The notes under the pieces: model-generated
The model's input: the letters and a program-made list of their open reading frames with translations, nothing else
Told to the model about the DNA's origin: nothing
Database searches by the model: none
Part shown: piece after piece, positions 44,910 through 53,688 of the stretch
Numbering within the stretch: position 1 is the first letter of the stretch
Layout: each line of letters begins with the position of its first letter
Program-made: the position numbers and the translations under genes
Assembly: GCA_964632505.1 (NCBI GenBank)
Contig: CAZWCE010000020.1
Span: forward strand, 1 to 56,408
DNA: 56,408 nt
Source: CAZWCE01 sp964632505
GTDB lineage: Bacteria; Planctomycetota; Planctomycetia; Pirellulales; Thermoguttaceae
Direction of reading: 5' to 3'

Positions 44910-45578
44910 CTACTCCCGGTCGATGACCAGGACGATGACGCGCCGAGGACCATGGACGCCGAGAATGAGGATCTTTTCGATATCGGCCGTGCGACTGGGA
45001 CCGGAAATGATGACATGCTCTCCGCGGAGTTCCGGATCGACCGCCTTTTCCATGATTTGCGGCCAAGCCTCCGGCAGGTGTTCCACGAGTCGATTCTTTT
45101 CTGAAACCACCACGCAGATCTCCGGCAGATAGCACATCAGCCGATCGAAGGGATTCGCCCCGGCGACCACGCAACTGCCGGTGTCGGCCAGGAGGAATTC
45201 CGCTTCCACCAAACCCGCTTCGAGTGCGGCGAAGGCTTTCGGATCGGTAGCGTCGGGATCATTCGGCGCGGTGACCACCGCGACGTCTTCCAACCGGTCG
45301 ACCAGCTCGCGGCACAGCGGTCCTCCGGTGACGCCCAACTCCCGGATCCCCTGCTCATGAAGGATCTCTTTCAAGCTCTCTGCAGCCTGCTCGAATGTCG
45401 CACAGGGGATCGTCTCCCCGCTGAGAGCCGACAGCTCCTTGCTGAATCGGGTCCATTTCTCGTCGGGCGAGAGCCCCGCTTTGGGCCAAACCTCCGGAGA
45501 AGGCGGAAGCTCCACGTCGGCGGTTCGACTACTCAGTCCACTGCGGATGCGGCGAAGAATCGTCTCTCGACTGTTCAT
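44910..45578 (-). CDS. lutC: LutC-like LUD-domain lactate utilisation protein
   Basis: A 222-residue LUD-domain protein, third component of the LutABC L-lactate oxidising complex. Features are the N-terminal RETILRRIRSGL, the TGGPLCREL block and the C-terminal ADTGSCVVAG, LPEICVVV and ISGPSRTADIEKILILGVHGP, the family hallmark. It starts 46 bases after the lutB stop, completing the operon lutA-lutB-lutC. Confidence 0.92.
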   Translation of the reverse strand: MNSRETILRRIRSGLSSRTADVELPPSPEVWPKAGLSPDEKWTRFSKELSALSGETIPCATFEQAAESLKEILHEQGIRELGVTGGPLCRELVDRLEDVAVVTAPNDPDATDPKAFAALEAGLVEAEFLLADTGSCVVAGANPFDRLMCYLPEICVVVSEKNRLVEHLPEAWPQIMEKAVDPELRGEHVIISGPSRTADIEKILILGVHGPRRVIVLVIDRE

Positions 45579-45624
45579 GGTGTTCTACTTTCTTATCGAT
45601 TATTTCCCGGGTCGGGCCGATCTC

Positions 45625-47031
45625 TCACCGATTCTTTCGATGCCGTTTCCACCAATCGCGGAACGCCCCTTCGGCCGGCGGCTTGGGTAAACTGCGCCCT
45701 CGAGTCCACTGTCCCAATTGTCCCGGCTTCCAGGGAAGCAACGGGGCCAGCCGCACGCCCAGCTTCACGGCGGCCATCGTCAAGCGATAACGGAGCGGAC
45801 CTTTCATCCCCCAGGCGAATCCCTTCCAGGTGAGCCGATCGAACCACGACTTCGCCGGCGACTCCTCCTCGACCGCACGATGCCGCAGATGCACCAACTG
45901 ATGGGCCAGATCGATCTTCACGGGACAGATCTCCGAACAGGCCCCGCAAAGCGATGAAGCAAACGGCAATTTGCCGGCTTCCTTGAGCCCCTTCAGTTGC
46001 GGGTTCAGCACCGAACCGATCGGCCCGGGATAGACCCATCCGTAGGCCCAACCGCCCACTTGGCGGTAAACGGGGCAGTTGTTCAAGCAAGTGCCGCATC
46101 GGATGCAGTGAAGCGTCTTGTGGGCTTTCGGATCGGCCAGCACATGGGTGCGACCGTTGTCGACCACCACCAAGTACATCTTCCGACCGGGCGTGGGACC
46201 GTGAAAGAGATGCGCGTAGCTGGTGAGTTTCTGGCCGGTGCCGATGCGAGGCAACATGTTCAGAAACAGGGGAAGATCGGCCAGTCGGGGAATCAATTTT
46301 TCGATCCCCATCAAGGCGACGTGGACCTTCGGGGCGGTCGTCGAGAGCCCGATGTTTCCCTCGTTCTCGATCACGCAAAAAGAGCCGGTCTCGACGATGC
46401 CGAAGTTCACGCCGGAGAGCCCCATGTCGGCATGGACGAAATGCTCCCGGAGATGTTTCCGGGCGATGCGGGTGAGCGACTCGTGTTCTTCGGTCTTCGG
46501 TTCGTTGAGTTTTTCGGCGAACAGCTCTCCGATCTCCGCCGCCGAGAGGTGCAAGGCCGGCGTGACCACGTGGGTCGGACGCTGCCCGGCAAGCTGGACG
46601 ATGTACTCGCCCAGATCGGTCTCCAGCGAGCGGATGCCCATCGACTCCAAGGCGTGGTTCAGCTCCAGCTCCTCACTGACCATCGACTTCGCCTTCACCA
46701 CGGTCTTCACTTGATGTTCCCGGGCGAGTTCCATCACATGGCGGTTCGCCTCCTCGGCGTCGCGTGCCCAAAGCACGGTGATCCCCTTCGCTTCCAACTT
46801 CGCCACGAACTCTTCCAGCAGCGTATCGAGATGGGCGATGGTGTACGCCTTGATATCATGGGCCGTCTGCCGCCAGGTCTGCCATTGCGGAATCGCGTCG
46901 GTGATTTCGGTGTTGTGCTTGGCCGAACGTTCCGAACACGTCGCCAGCGACTTGGAACCGGCGGGTTCCCGGAGCCCATGCGTATTGGCGGTTAGAAACT
47001 CCGCCCCTTGGAAATGCTGTTCACTTGCCAT
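45625..47031 (-). CDS. lutB: LutB-like iron-sulfur lactate utilisation protein
   Basis: A 468-residue cytosolic iron-sulfur protein. The N-terminal LUD domain (KAKSMVSEELELNHAL, ETDLGEYIVQL, ETGSFCVIENEGN) precedes two [4Fe-4S] motifs, CIRCGTCLNNCPVY and CGACSEICPVKIDL. It transfers electrons from lactate to the respiratory chain with LutA and LutC. ATG 47031 is chosen (MASEQHFQGAEF); the open frame reaches 47154, but its first 41 codons overlap the end of lutA and read as shadow. Confidence 0.94.
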   Translation of the reverse strand: MASEQHFQGAEFLTANTHGLREPAGSKSLATCSERSAKHNTEITDAIPQWQTWRQTAHDIKAYTIAHLDTLLEEFVAKLEAKGITVLWARDAEEANRHVMELAREHQVKTVVKAKSMVSEELELNHALESMGIRSLETDLGEYIVQLAGQRPTHVVTPALHLSAAEIGELFAEKLNEPKTEEHESLTRIARKHLREHFVHADMGLSGVNFGIVETGSFCVIENEGNIGLSTTAPKVHVALMGIEKLIPRLADLPLFLNMLPRIGTGQKLTSYAHLFHGPTPGRKMYLVVVDNGRTHVLADPKAHKTLHCIRCGTCLNNCPVYRQVGGWAYGWVYPGPIGSVLNPQLKGLKEAGKLPFASSLCGACSEICPVKIDLAHQLVHLRHRAVEEESPAKSWFDRLTWKGFAWGMKGPLRYRLTMAAVKLGVRLAPLLPWKPGQLGQWTRGRSLPKPPAEGAFRDWWKRHRKNR

Positions 47032-47092
47032 CGACTTTGCTTTTCTCGTAAAAAAGGAAAAAACTCGCTCGGGGCAACACTTTTCATCCTTT

Positions 47093-47863
47093 TCATCGCT
47101 GGGCGAGCAGTTCGGCCAAATGGAGGATCCGAATGTCGCGCATTCGAGGATCACGCTGCATGATGCCGCCGAAGTGCATGGCGCAACTGGTGTCGATCGT
47201 CACGACGGTGTCGGCACCGGTCTTCTGAATGTTTTCGGCTTTCTTTCGTCCCATCGCCAGGGACGTGCCCGCCATCTTCACGCTGAAGGTCCCCCCGAAA
47301 CCGCAGCATTCTTCCATGTTTTCCAATTCGACGTACTCCAGATCACGCACTCCCCGGAGCAACTGCATCGGCGGATCGACCACCCCCAGCTCTCGCCGCC
47401 CGTGGCAGCCGATGTGCATCGTCACCCGATGAGGATACCGGGCCTCGAGGTGATCGATCCCCATCACGCGGACCAGAAACTCCGAGAATTCGTAGACGCG
47501 TTTGCCGGTCCGGGCCGCTTCGCTTTCCGGGGCGGCCTCTTCGAAGAAGACCCTCGCCATCGCCGCACAGGAAGAGGAAGGCGTGACGATCCATTCATAA
47601 TCGCCGAACGCTCGGTGGAATTGCTCGATCACCTTTTTCGCCTCGCCCCAGTAACCGGAATTGAAGGCCGGCTGCCCGCAGCAGGTCTGCTCCGGCGGAA
47701 ATTCGAGGGAAACGCCCGCTTCCTCGAGAATTCGGGCGGTGGCGATCCCCACGGTCGGGTAGAACTGGTCGATGTAACAGGGAATGAACAGACCGACCTT
47801 CTCACCTTTGCGATATTCAGGGTACTCCCAACGGGGGCCGGGCCCCGGCGTCATCTCGATCAT
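47093..47863 (-). CDS. lutA: LutA-like CCG-domain lactate utilisation protein
   Basis: A 256-residue protein with two CCG domains, as in glycolate oxidase GlcF and heterodisulfide reductase HdrB. Visible are TCCGQPAFNSGYW and ECCGFGGTFSVK, each providing cluster-binding cysteines, plus CHGRRELG. The length equals LutA. ATG 47863 (MIEMTPGPGP) follows an AGAAGGAAG site. It is the first gene of lutABC, which lets cells grow on L-lactate. Confidence 0.93.
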   Translation of the reverse strand: MIEMTPGPGPRWEYPEYRKGEKVGLFIPCYIDQFYPTVGIATARILEEAGVSLEFPPEQTCCGQPAFNSGYWGEAKKVIEQFHRAFGDYEWIVTPSSSCAAMARVFFEEAAPESEAARTGKRVYEFSEFLVRVMGIDHLEARYPHRVTMHIGCHGRRELGVVDPPMQLLRGVRDLEYVELENMEECCGFGGTFSVKMAGTSLAMGRKKAENIQKTGADTVVTIDTSCAMHFGGIMQRDPRMRDIRILHLAELLAQR

Positions 47864-48068
47864 CGTACTGGCTTCCTTCTGCAATGAACCTCGGACGTTT
47901 CTCCATTTATCATAGCGACTTGCGCTCGGAAATTCCACCTCCGCCAAGCGAGTTTTCCGTCTTGCCCCCGCATGCCCTTGCGTCGTCTCCCGGTTTCGCG
48001 GCATAATGGCATAATATTGGTTTATAGAAAATCATTTCACGCCTCCCGACTCCCGGTCGATATTTTTC

Positions 48069-49040
48069 ATGATGGCTCATTCCGTTTCATTTCTCCCGAT
48101 TCGATTTCAACTTCTCTTTGCCCCCCTGGGCCGATCGCTGTCTTTGTTTCTGATTTTCTTGATCGGCTGCGGGCCGTCTTCTTCAAAAGACGTCTCGGCA
48201 CCGGAACACGGGGCCAAATCGCCGCCGGAGCGAATCGTCTGCACTTCTCCGAGTTTGACGGAAACCGCCTTCGCTCTGGGCCTGGGCCCCAAGGTGGTCG
48301 GCGTGAGTCGCTTCTGCGAACACCCCCCGGAAGCAGCGTCGCTCCCGAACGTCGGAGGACATATCGATCCTCATCTCGAGGCGATGGTTACGCTGAAACC
48401 CGATCTGGTGCTGGTGCTCGAGGAGAACGCGGCGTTGATCGACCGACTGGAAAAGCTGGGGATTCCCACCCTGGCGGTCTGTCACCGGACGATCGACGGC
48501 ATCCTCGCCTCTTTCACCACGATCGGGCGACGATGCGGGGTCGGCCGCAAAGCGAAAGAGCTGGCCGAGTCGATCGAAAAGCGACTCCAGGAAATCGCAA
48601 AAAAAACGGCCGGGGCCCCCCGGCGGCGCGTGCTCATCGCGGTCGACCGCAGCCGGGAAGGCGACGGGCTCCGCGACGTCTACATCGCAGGGAATAATCC
48701 TTTTTTCGTGGAGGCGACCCGACTCGCCGGAGGCGTGAATGTCGGCAGCGATCTCGGCACCGCCTTCCCGGTCGTTTCCTTCGAGGGGATTCTGCAGATG
48801 AAGCCGGAAGTGGTGGTCGAACTGGCCCCCGTCGACGCCCTCCCGAAGGAGGGAAAAGCGGCCTGGAAGGAGGACTGGCGGCAATTGGGCGAATCGGTGC
48901 CGGCGATCCGAGACGAGAAAATCCACGTCATGACCGAGGATTACGCGATGGTGCCCGGCCCGAGATTCATTCGATTCATCGAGGATCTGGCCGCGAGACT
49001 GCATCCCGACATTTTCGACGAGAAAGGCGCCCCCCGATGA
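48069..49040 (+). CDS. BtuF-like periplasmic substrate-binding lipoprotein
   Basis: A 323-residue type III (cobalamin/siderophore) solute-binding protein. The signal peptide ends in a lipobox (LIFLIGC). ERIVCTSPSLTETAFALG, ILxLKPDLVL-like TLKPDLVLVL and LGIPTLAV are characteristic of BtuF/FhuD. It probably binds a corrinoid or an iron chelate; the ligand cannot be read. No permease or ATPase gene adjoins. The TGA overlaps the NUDIX ATG (ATGA). The start may be the second ATG at 48072. Confidence 0.85.
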   Translation: MMAHSVSFLPIRFQLLFAPLGRSLSLFLIFLIGCGPSSSKDVSAPEHGAKSPPERIVCTSPSLTETAFALGLGPKVVGVSRFCEHPPEAASLPNVGGHIDPHLEAMVTLKPDLVLVLEENAALIDRLEKLGIPTLAVCHRTIDGILASFTTIGRRCGVGRKAKELAESIEKRLQEIAKKTAGAPRRRVLIAVDRSREGDGLRDVYIAGNNPFFVEATRLAGGVNVGSDLGTAFPVVSFEGILQMKPEVVVELAPVDALPKEGKAAWKEDWRQLGESVPAIRDEKIHVMTEDYAMVPGPRFIRFIEDLAARLHPDIFDEKGAPR

Positions 49041-49597
49041 CTGAATCTCCTATTCCCCGAGGTCCCTGGCAGGTTCTTCGGTCGAAAGATGTTTACGAGG
49101 ATCCATGGATTCGCGTCCAGCGCGACGAGGTGATCCGTCCCGACGGCAAGCCGGGGAGCCACTGCATCATCTGGCAGAAGCCGGGAGTCTCGGTTCTCCC
49201 GCTCGACGAGCATGGCGATGTCTTCCTCACCGACGAGTTTCATTACGCCATCGGTCGCGACGCCCTGGAAGTGGTCAGCGGCGGAAGGGAGCCGGAAGAA
49301 CCTCCCCGAACCACCGCCGAACGGGAGTTGGCGGAGGAGCTGGGCATCGTGGCGACGCGTTGGACCGAACTGGGCACGGTCGATCCGTTCACGACGATCG
49401 TCCACTCCCCGACGACGCTCTTTCTGGCCGAGGGACTTCGTTTCACCGAAACCGCGCCGGAAGGGACCGAACAGATTCGGTGTGTGAAAATGCCGCTGGA
49501 GAAGGTCGTCGCGGCGGTCTTCGAGGGCACGATCACCCACGCTCCCACCTGCGTGCTCGTTTTGAAGGTCCATTGGCTGCTCCAGCAGCGTGCTTGA
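49037..49597 (+). CDS. NUDIX hydrolase, ADP-ribose pyrophosphatase-like
   Basis: A 186-residue hydrolase of nucleoside-diphosphate-linked compounds. The complete NUDIX box is present (G-x5-E-x7-RELAEELGI, residues about 77-99). The N-terminal WQVLRSKDVYEDPWIRVQRDEV and the PGVSVLPLDEHGDVFL block resemble ADP-sugar pyrophosphatases. The metal-binding Glu residues are intact. It is translationally coupled to the upstream binding-protein gene. Confidence 0.92.
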   Translation: MTESPIPRGPWQVLRSKDVYEDPWIRVQRDEVIRPDGKPGSHCIIWQKPGVSVLPLDEHGDVFLTDEFHYAIGRDALEVVSGGREPEEPPRTTAERELAEELGIVATRWTELGTVDPFTTIVHSPTTLFLAEGLRFTETAPEGTEQIRCVKMPLEKVVAAVFEGTITHAPTCVLVLKVHWLLQQRA

Positions 49598-49636
49598 ACC
49601 TCCCGCACGTCGGCTTGCAATCTCGGACCGTCGGCT

Positions 49637-50443
49637 TCAGCGGTAACGGAGGGGATCTTTTTCGTCTTCGCTGGCCCAAATCTCCAGTTCGTCGAAATCG
49701 TGGGAGATTTGCTCGGCGAGGCGTTCCACGGCGAAGCGTTCGCTGGCGAAATGGCCGGGGAGGATGAGTGAGAGTCCCAGGGCTTCCGCTTCGAGACAGG
49801 CATGAAATTTCGCCTCCCCGAGGACCAGGACGTCGCAGGCCATCCGATGCGCCTCGTTGACCCAGTGGTCGGCGGCCCCGCATCCGATCGCCACCCGCGA
49901 AACGCTGCCGTCTTCCCGCCCGACCCAACGAATCGTCTCGAGGCCGAGCTTCTCTTTCACGCGATCGACGAATTCCAGGATCGGCACCGCTTCGGGAAGC
50001 CACGCGATTCGACCGGCCCCCAGGTTCGTGCGAGGCACATCCGGTTCTTTCGGCTCCTCCGGGACCAGGGGAGCGATGCCCTCCAATTCAAGCATTTCCG
50101 CGAGCATCTGATTGATTCCCGAGGCCGACGAATCGAAGGAGGTGTGGGGACTGATCACGGAGATCCCCCCGCCGATCAATTTCCACAAGACACGCCCGAG
50201 GGTCGTTTCGGTCGTGATGCGACGCACCGGCTGAAAAGGGCATGGATGATGGGAGATGACCAGATCGGCCTTCTTGCGGAGCGCTTCTTCGACCGTGACC
50301 GGCGTGAGGGTCAGACAGGTCATCAATCGCTTCACTTCGGCGCCGGGATCCCCCAGCAACAATCCGACATTGTCCCACGACTCGGCCAGCCGTTTGGGAC
50401 ATTCATTCTCCACGAAACCGAGAATATCTTCGATCTGGACCAT
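49637..50443 (-). CDS. Nif3-like dinuclear metal protein
   Basis: A 268-residue member of the Nif3/YqfO family, a widespread dinuclear metal protein often called GTP cyclohydrolase 1 type 2 homolog. Motifs are ESWDNVGLLLGD, ISHHPCPF, the HTSFDS block and the C-terminal LILPGHFASERF. ATG 50443 follows GGAAAGGATG; the open frame goes to 50485. It is convergent with the NUDIX gene, 39 bases apart. The biological role is not settled. Confidence 0.92.
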   Translation of the reverse strand: MVQIEDILGFVENECPKRLAESWDNVGLLLGDPGAEVKRLMTCLTLTPVTVEEALRKKADLVISHHPCPFQPVRRITTETTLGRVLWKLIGGGISVISPHTSFDSSASGINQMLAEMLELEGIAPLVPEEPKEPDVPRTNLGAGRIAWLPEAVPILEFVDRVKEKLGLETIRWVGREDGSVSRVAIGCGAADHWVNEAHRMACDVLVLGEAKFHACLEAEALGLSLILPGHFASERFAVERLAEQISHDFDELEIWASEDEKDPLRYR

Positions 50444-50669
50444 CGCGTCATCCTTTCCGCTTGCGAACGTCGTTTTCGAGAGCAAGTGCTCCCCTGAACG
50501 GCGGGAGGCGAAGAGGGAATCTCGGAACAGAGACGTCGCCTCCCCGCGCGATGATCGCCATTATCGCCAAAATCGGCCCGCTTGGCAAGTTGGGGGATGC
50601 TTTCCTGCCTTTTCGCCGAACGGTCTGTTTCTCCATCCGTCCGCGTTACCTTCCTGCTTCCACGGCCGT

Positions 50670-51908
50670 CTATCCCCGGAAAGCCGACTCCCCGCCGTCT
50701 TGATCGTCGAAGAAAGGGGAATGGCCGGGCTGCCAGCCGGGAGTGATCAACGACGGCTGCCCCGCCATCAACAAATACGCGACGACCATGCCGCAGAGCA
50801 TGAAGGGCATGATCAGAATATAGCCGAGCGTGCAGGTCAGCAGATATCCGCCGAACGCGACGATGCTGAACGTAAGAATCGCCAGGAACAGAGTCAAGCT
50901 GTTGTAACGGCTGATCCGCCAGGACTGCCCCAACGCGGTGAAAATGCCGCAATTCTTGTCGGCGAGAATCACGAACGACCAAACGAAACGCACGACGATA
51001 AAGATGGACCAGAAAAACGCGAAAGCGGAAACGCCGACCAGCGCGAGAAGCGAGAACACCTCCATCTGCTCGAAGAATACGTGGATCTGCTCGACTCCCT
51101 CCAACCAGGCATATAGGAAAAGAGCGAGTAGGGGAAGCGTTCCCAAAATCCCCAACACGGCATAGAGGAACCCCAGAACGATGCCCTTGACCATCAGCGG
51201 AGCGGCTGAAAAAAGCATGCTGAAGAGGAAATCTCCCCCCCGAATCATGTGGAGGATCGTCCTCAATGCTCCCAGCGTGAGAAAAAGCTGTGCGACGGAC
51301 TGGAACAACTGCAAGCCGATGAGCAGAAAGACATAGGAATTCACCTCTAAGACTTTCGCGTTGACGGCCAGCTCGACCATCCCCCGAGGGATGAAGAACG
51401 AGATTTGCAGCACGTAGAAGACCACGCCGATGAGCACGAATCCGAGCACATCCCGCTGGAAGAAATTCAGGGTGTCGTTGAGCAAGTCCGAGAAGGTGAT
51501 CCGTGTGGGAACGATCGCTCCCCCGCCGACCGTCATCGGCCGCGCGGTGATGTTCGACTCCGCCATGTTCGGCGTTTGATAGGGGTTCACATCCTCGGCG
51601 GTCCCTTCGCCGACTCCCGGAGAACCCCCTTGCTTTGGACCTTGTCCGACCGGAAACGGCATATCGCCGACGAACGGCGACTCCCCGTCGGCGGGATCCG
51701 AGGGGAAGGCGTCGACCTCCGACCGATTCTCTTCCGTGGGGGACGATTCGGCGATCGGATCCTCCGAAGACTCCTCTTCCGGCGGGACGACCAGCATCGG
51801 CACCGTTTGCACATGGGAACAATTCGGGCAGCGAGCCTGCTTCCCGGAGACGGAATCATCGACCCGGAGCATGCGTCCGCACTGTTGACAAGAGAACTCG
51901 ATGGACAT
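50670..51908 (-). CDS. Zinc-ribbon multi-pass membrane protein
   Basis: A 412-residue protein. An N-terminal zinc ribbon (CQQCGRML with CPNCSHV, residues 7-32) is followed by an acidic/Pro linker (40-130) and about six transmembrane helices between about 150 and 385 in a DUF975-like arrangement. The tail is short and polar. It may be an envelope protein whose cytosolic ribbon contacts nucleic acid or a partner. AAAGG lies 6 bases upstream of ATG 51908. Confidence 0.75.
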   Translation of the reverse strand: MSIEFSCQQCGRMLRVDDSVSGKQARCPNCSHVQTVPMLVVPPEEESSEDPIAESSPTEENRSEVDAFPSDPADGESPFVGDMPFPVGQGPKQGGSPGVGEGTAEDVNPYQTPNMAESNITARPMTVGGGAIVPTRITFSDLLNDTLNFFQRDVLGFVLIGVVFYVLQISFFIPRGMVELAVNAKVLEVNSYVFLLIGLQLFQSVAQLFLTLGALRTILHMIRGGDFLFSMLFSAAPLMVKGIVLGFLYAVLGILGTLPLLALFLYAWLEGVEQIHVFFEQMEVFSLLALVGVSAFAFFWSIFIVVRFVWSFVILADKNCGIFTALGQSWRISRYNSLTLFLAILTFSIVAFGGYLLTCTLGYILIMPFMLCGMVVAYLLMAGQPSLITPGWQPGHSPFFDDQDGGESAFRG

Positions 51909-52037
51909 CGCGGACCTTTGGCGTGTTAAACGGTGGACGCGGATCAGAAGTTCTGAAATGAGGAACAGATCGTATTACATCAGAAACGGAAGAGATTCGC
52001 AAGATAGGGAATCTGAAAAAGCGGGGAAACGCTCGAT

Positions 52038-53345
52038 TCAAGCCCTCGCCTTGACCCTTTTTTCGCCGCCGGTTCCGGAAACGGCGATCGGCTGCCCGGT
52101 CCGCAAAATATACTGGACCGTCAGGACCATGACGGCGAATGGAAAGAAGAAAAAGAATCCGATGCCGAACCCCGCTACAGTGCAGAGCACGCCGATAAGC
52201 AACAAGCCGAAGACGGTCAAAAGCGTATTCCACACCTCCTCACTTGGAAATCGCCATGAAGCGTCGAACGATCGGAAAAAGCCGATGGAACGATCCAACA
52301 ACGCGGGAAGAACCCAGAGAAAATGGTACCCCAGAAATATCGTCATCAGCAGGGAAGCGACCATGATCAAGGGGGGCAAATAGTGGCGAAGGTCTTTTCT
52401 GAGTATCTGATGGACTTGCAGGAGAGATTCGAAGTAGTCATCTTCGACGTTGCTTTTATTTCTCGAGAAATAGTATTGATTATACCAATATCTGCCGGCT
52501 CCTTGCTTTTCCATCAACTGGATCATTTTATCTTTGCGATATTCATATTTCGAAAAAGTGGCGAAATTGGAGGCTTTCGCATCTTCATACATGGCGCTTT
52601 GCAAATATCCGCTAAATAAAACGGACCCTATCGTGAAAGGCAACAGAGTGAAAGCAATCAGAATCGTGGCGATGCCGCATCGGACCATGGAGGGGCCCAA
52701 CAAAAAAAGGCCGAATCGAAACTTCCCTTCCTTGACGAGTTGGTCCATCACTCGGAATGTCGCGGCTACCAAAAGGGATGCGACGACGACCGTCCCGAGC
52801 AGCAGAAAAATCAAATCGTCTTGATGGGAACGCACCTCGGGCAGAGTGAAAAAATCGTAGAGTTCTTTAAAACCGAGAACATTATAATTGAGGAGATTGA
52901 AAGCAAGAGAGATGTCCAATTGTTCTCCGAGAAGAGTATGCAAATAATACCAAACGCCGAAAAGTGTCGATAGAGCGGTGAAACATAGAAGAAAACCAAG
53001 AGAAAAGAAACCGTCCAGATTTTTGTAAAATACTAGACAGCTTATTTTGCTCAGGTCCAAAATGCTCCCGAAAAGCCCTCGGTTTTCTTCCTCGACGGAG
53101 CGATCCGTCTCTTCGGTCTCGTTCGACTCGATTTCCGGTATGCAAGTCTCGTCGACGGTTTCGCCCGTCTCGACGTGTTCCGTCGGCTCGGATTCCGTCT
53201 CCACCTTTTCCGCACAAATGATCTCTTCCGAAGCCATCTCCCGGACGCATGTCTCGCAATATTCGGGATGTTCTTCCGACCGATCACCATCGCTGAACTT
53301 CCGGCCACAGATTTCGCAAACAGTTTCGAATGATACACTTTCCAT
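52038..53345 (-). CDS. Zinc-ribbon multi-pass membrane protein, relative of its neighbour
   Basis: A 435-residue protein from ATG 53345 (MESVSFETVCEICG), preceded by GAGGGCAAG; the frame continues upstream as shadow. The N-terminal zinc finger (CEICGRKF and CETCVREM) precedes a Glu/Thr-rich linker (to about 100) and about six membrane helices. The architecture matches the protein at 50670, which follows 129 bases downstream on the same strand, so the two may be paralogues. Its central region (around 52400-52900) is noticeably AT-richer than neighbouring genes. Confidence 0.75.
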   Translation of the reverse strand: MESVSFETVCEICGRKFSDGDRSEEHPEYCETCVREMASEEIICAEKVETESEPTEHVETGETVDETCIPEIESNETEETDRSVEEENRGLFGSILDLSKISCLVFYKNLDGFFSLGFLLCFTALSTLFGVWYYLHTLLGEQLDISLAFNLLNYNVLGFKELYDFFTLPEVRSHQDDLIFLLLGTVVVASLLVAATFRVMDQLVKEGKFRFGLFLLGPSMVRCGIATILIAFTLLPFTIGSVLFSGYLQSAMYEDAKASNFATFSKYEYRKDKMIQLMEKQGAGRYWYNQYYFSRNKSNVEDDYFESLLQVHQILRKDLRHYLPPLIMVASLLMTIFLGYHFLWVLPALLDRSIGFFRSFDASWRFPSEEVWNTLLTVFGLLLIGVLCTVAGFGIGFFFFFPFAVMVLTVQYILRTGQPIAVSGTGGEKRVKARA

Positions 53346-53688
53346 CAAACTTGCCCTCTTCGGATGGATTTTCCGCAATTCCGACGGCGCCTGCCTGACT
53401 TTTCGCCACCGGTTGCTATAATGAGATGAATCATGAAAAGAAACCGAAAGCTTATGCTCGCCGGGAAACTCCCTGCAAGCCCGCAACCACCAAGAATAAC
53501 TCGATAGTCACTATTTCTATTCTAGCTTGCGTTTTCCGTCGAGCGGTCCCCCCTGCCGCCGGTTCTTTCGTGATCGCCTCTCCTGGCGGAACATCCCCGG
53601 GAAACGATGGAATCCTCAGGATCGATTCCCCCTCCCCGGCCATGAGCCTTCGCTCGGCTCTTACTCTCGATCTTTCCGACGGACCGAC

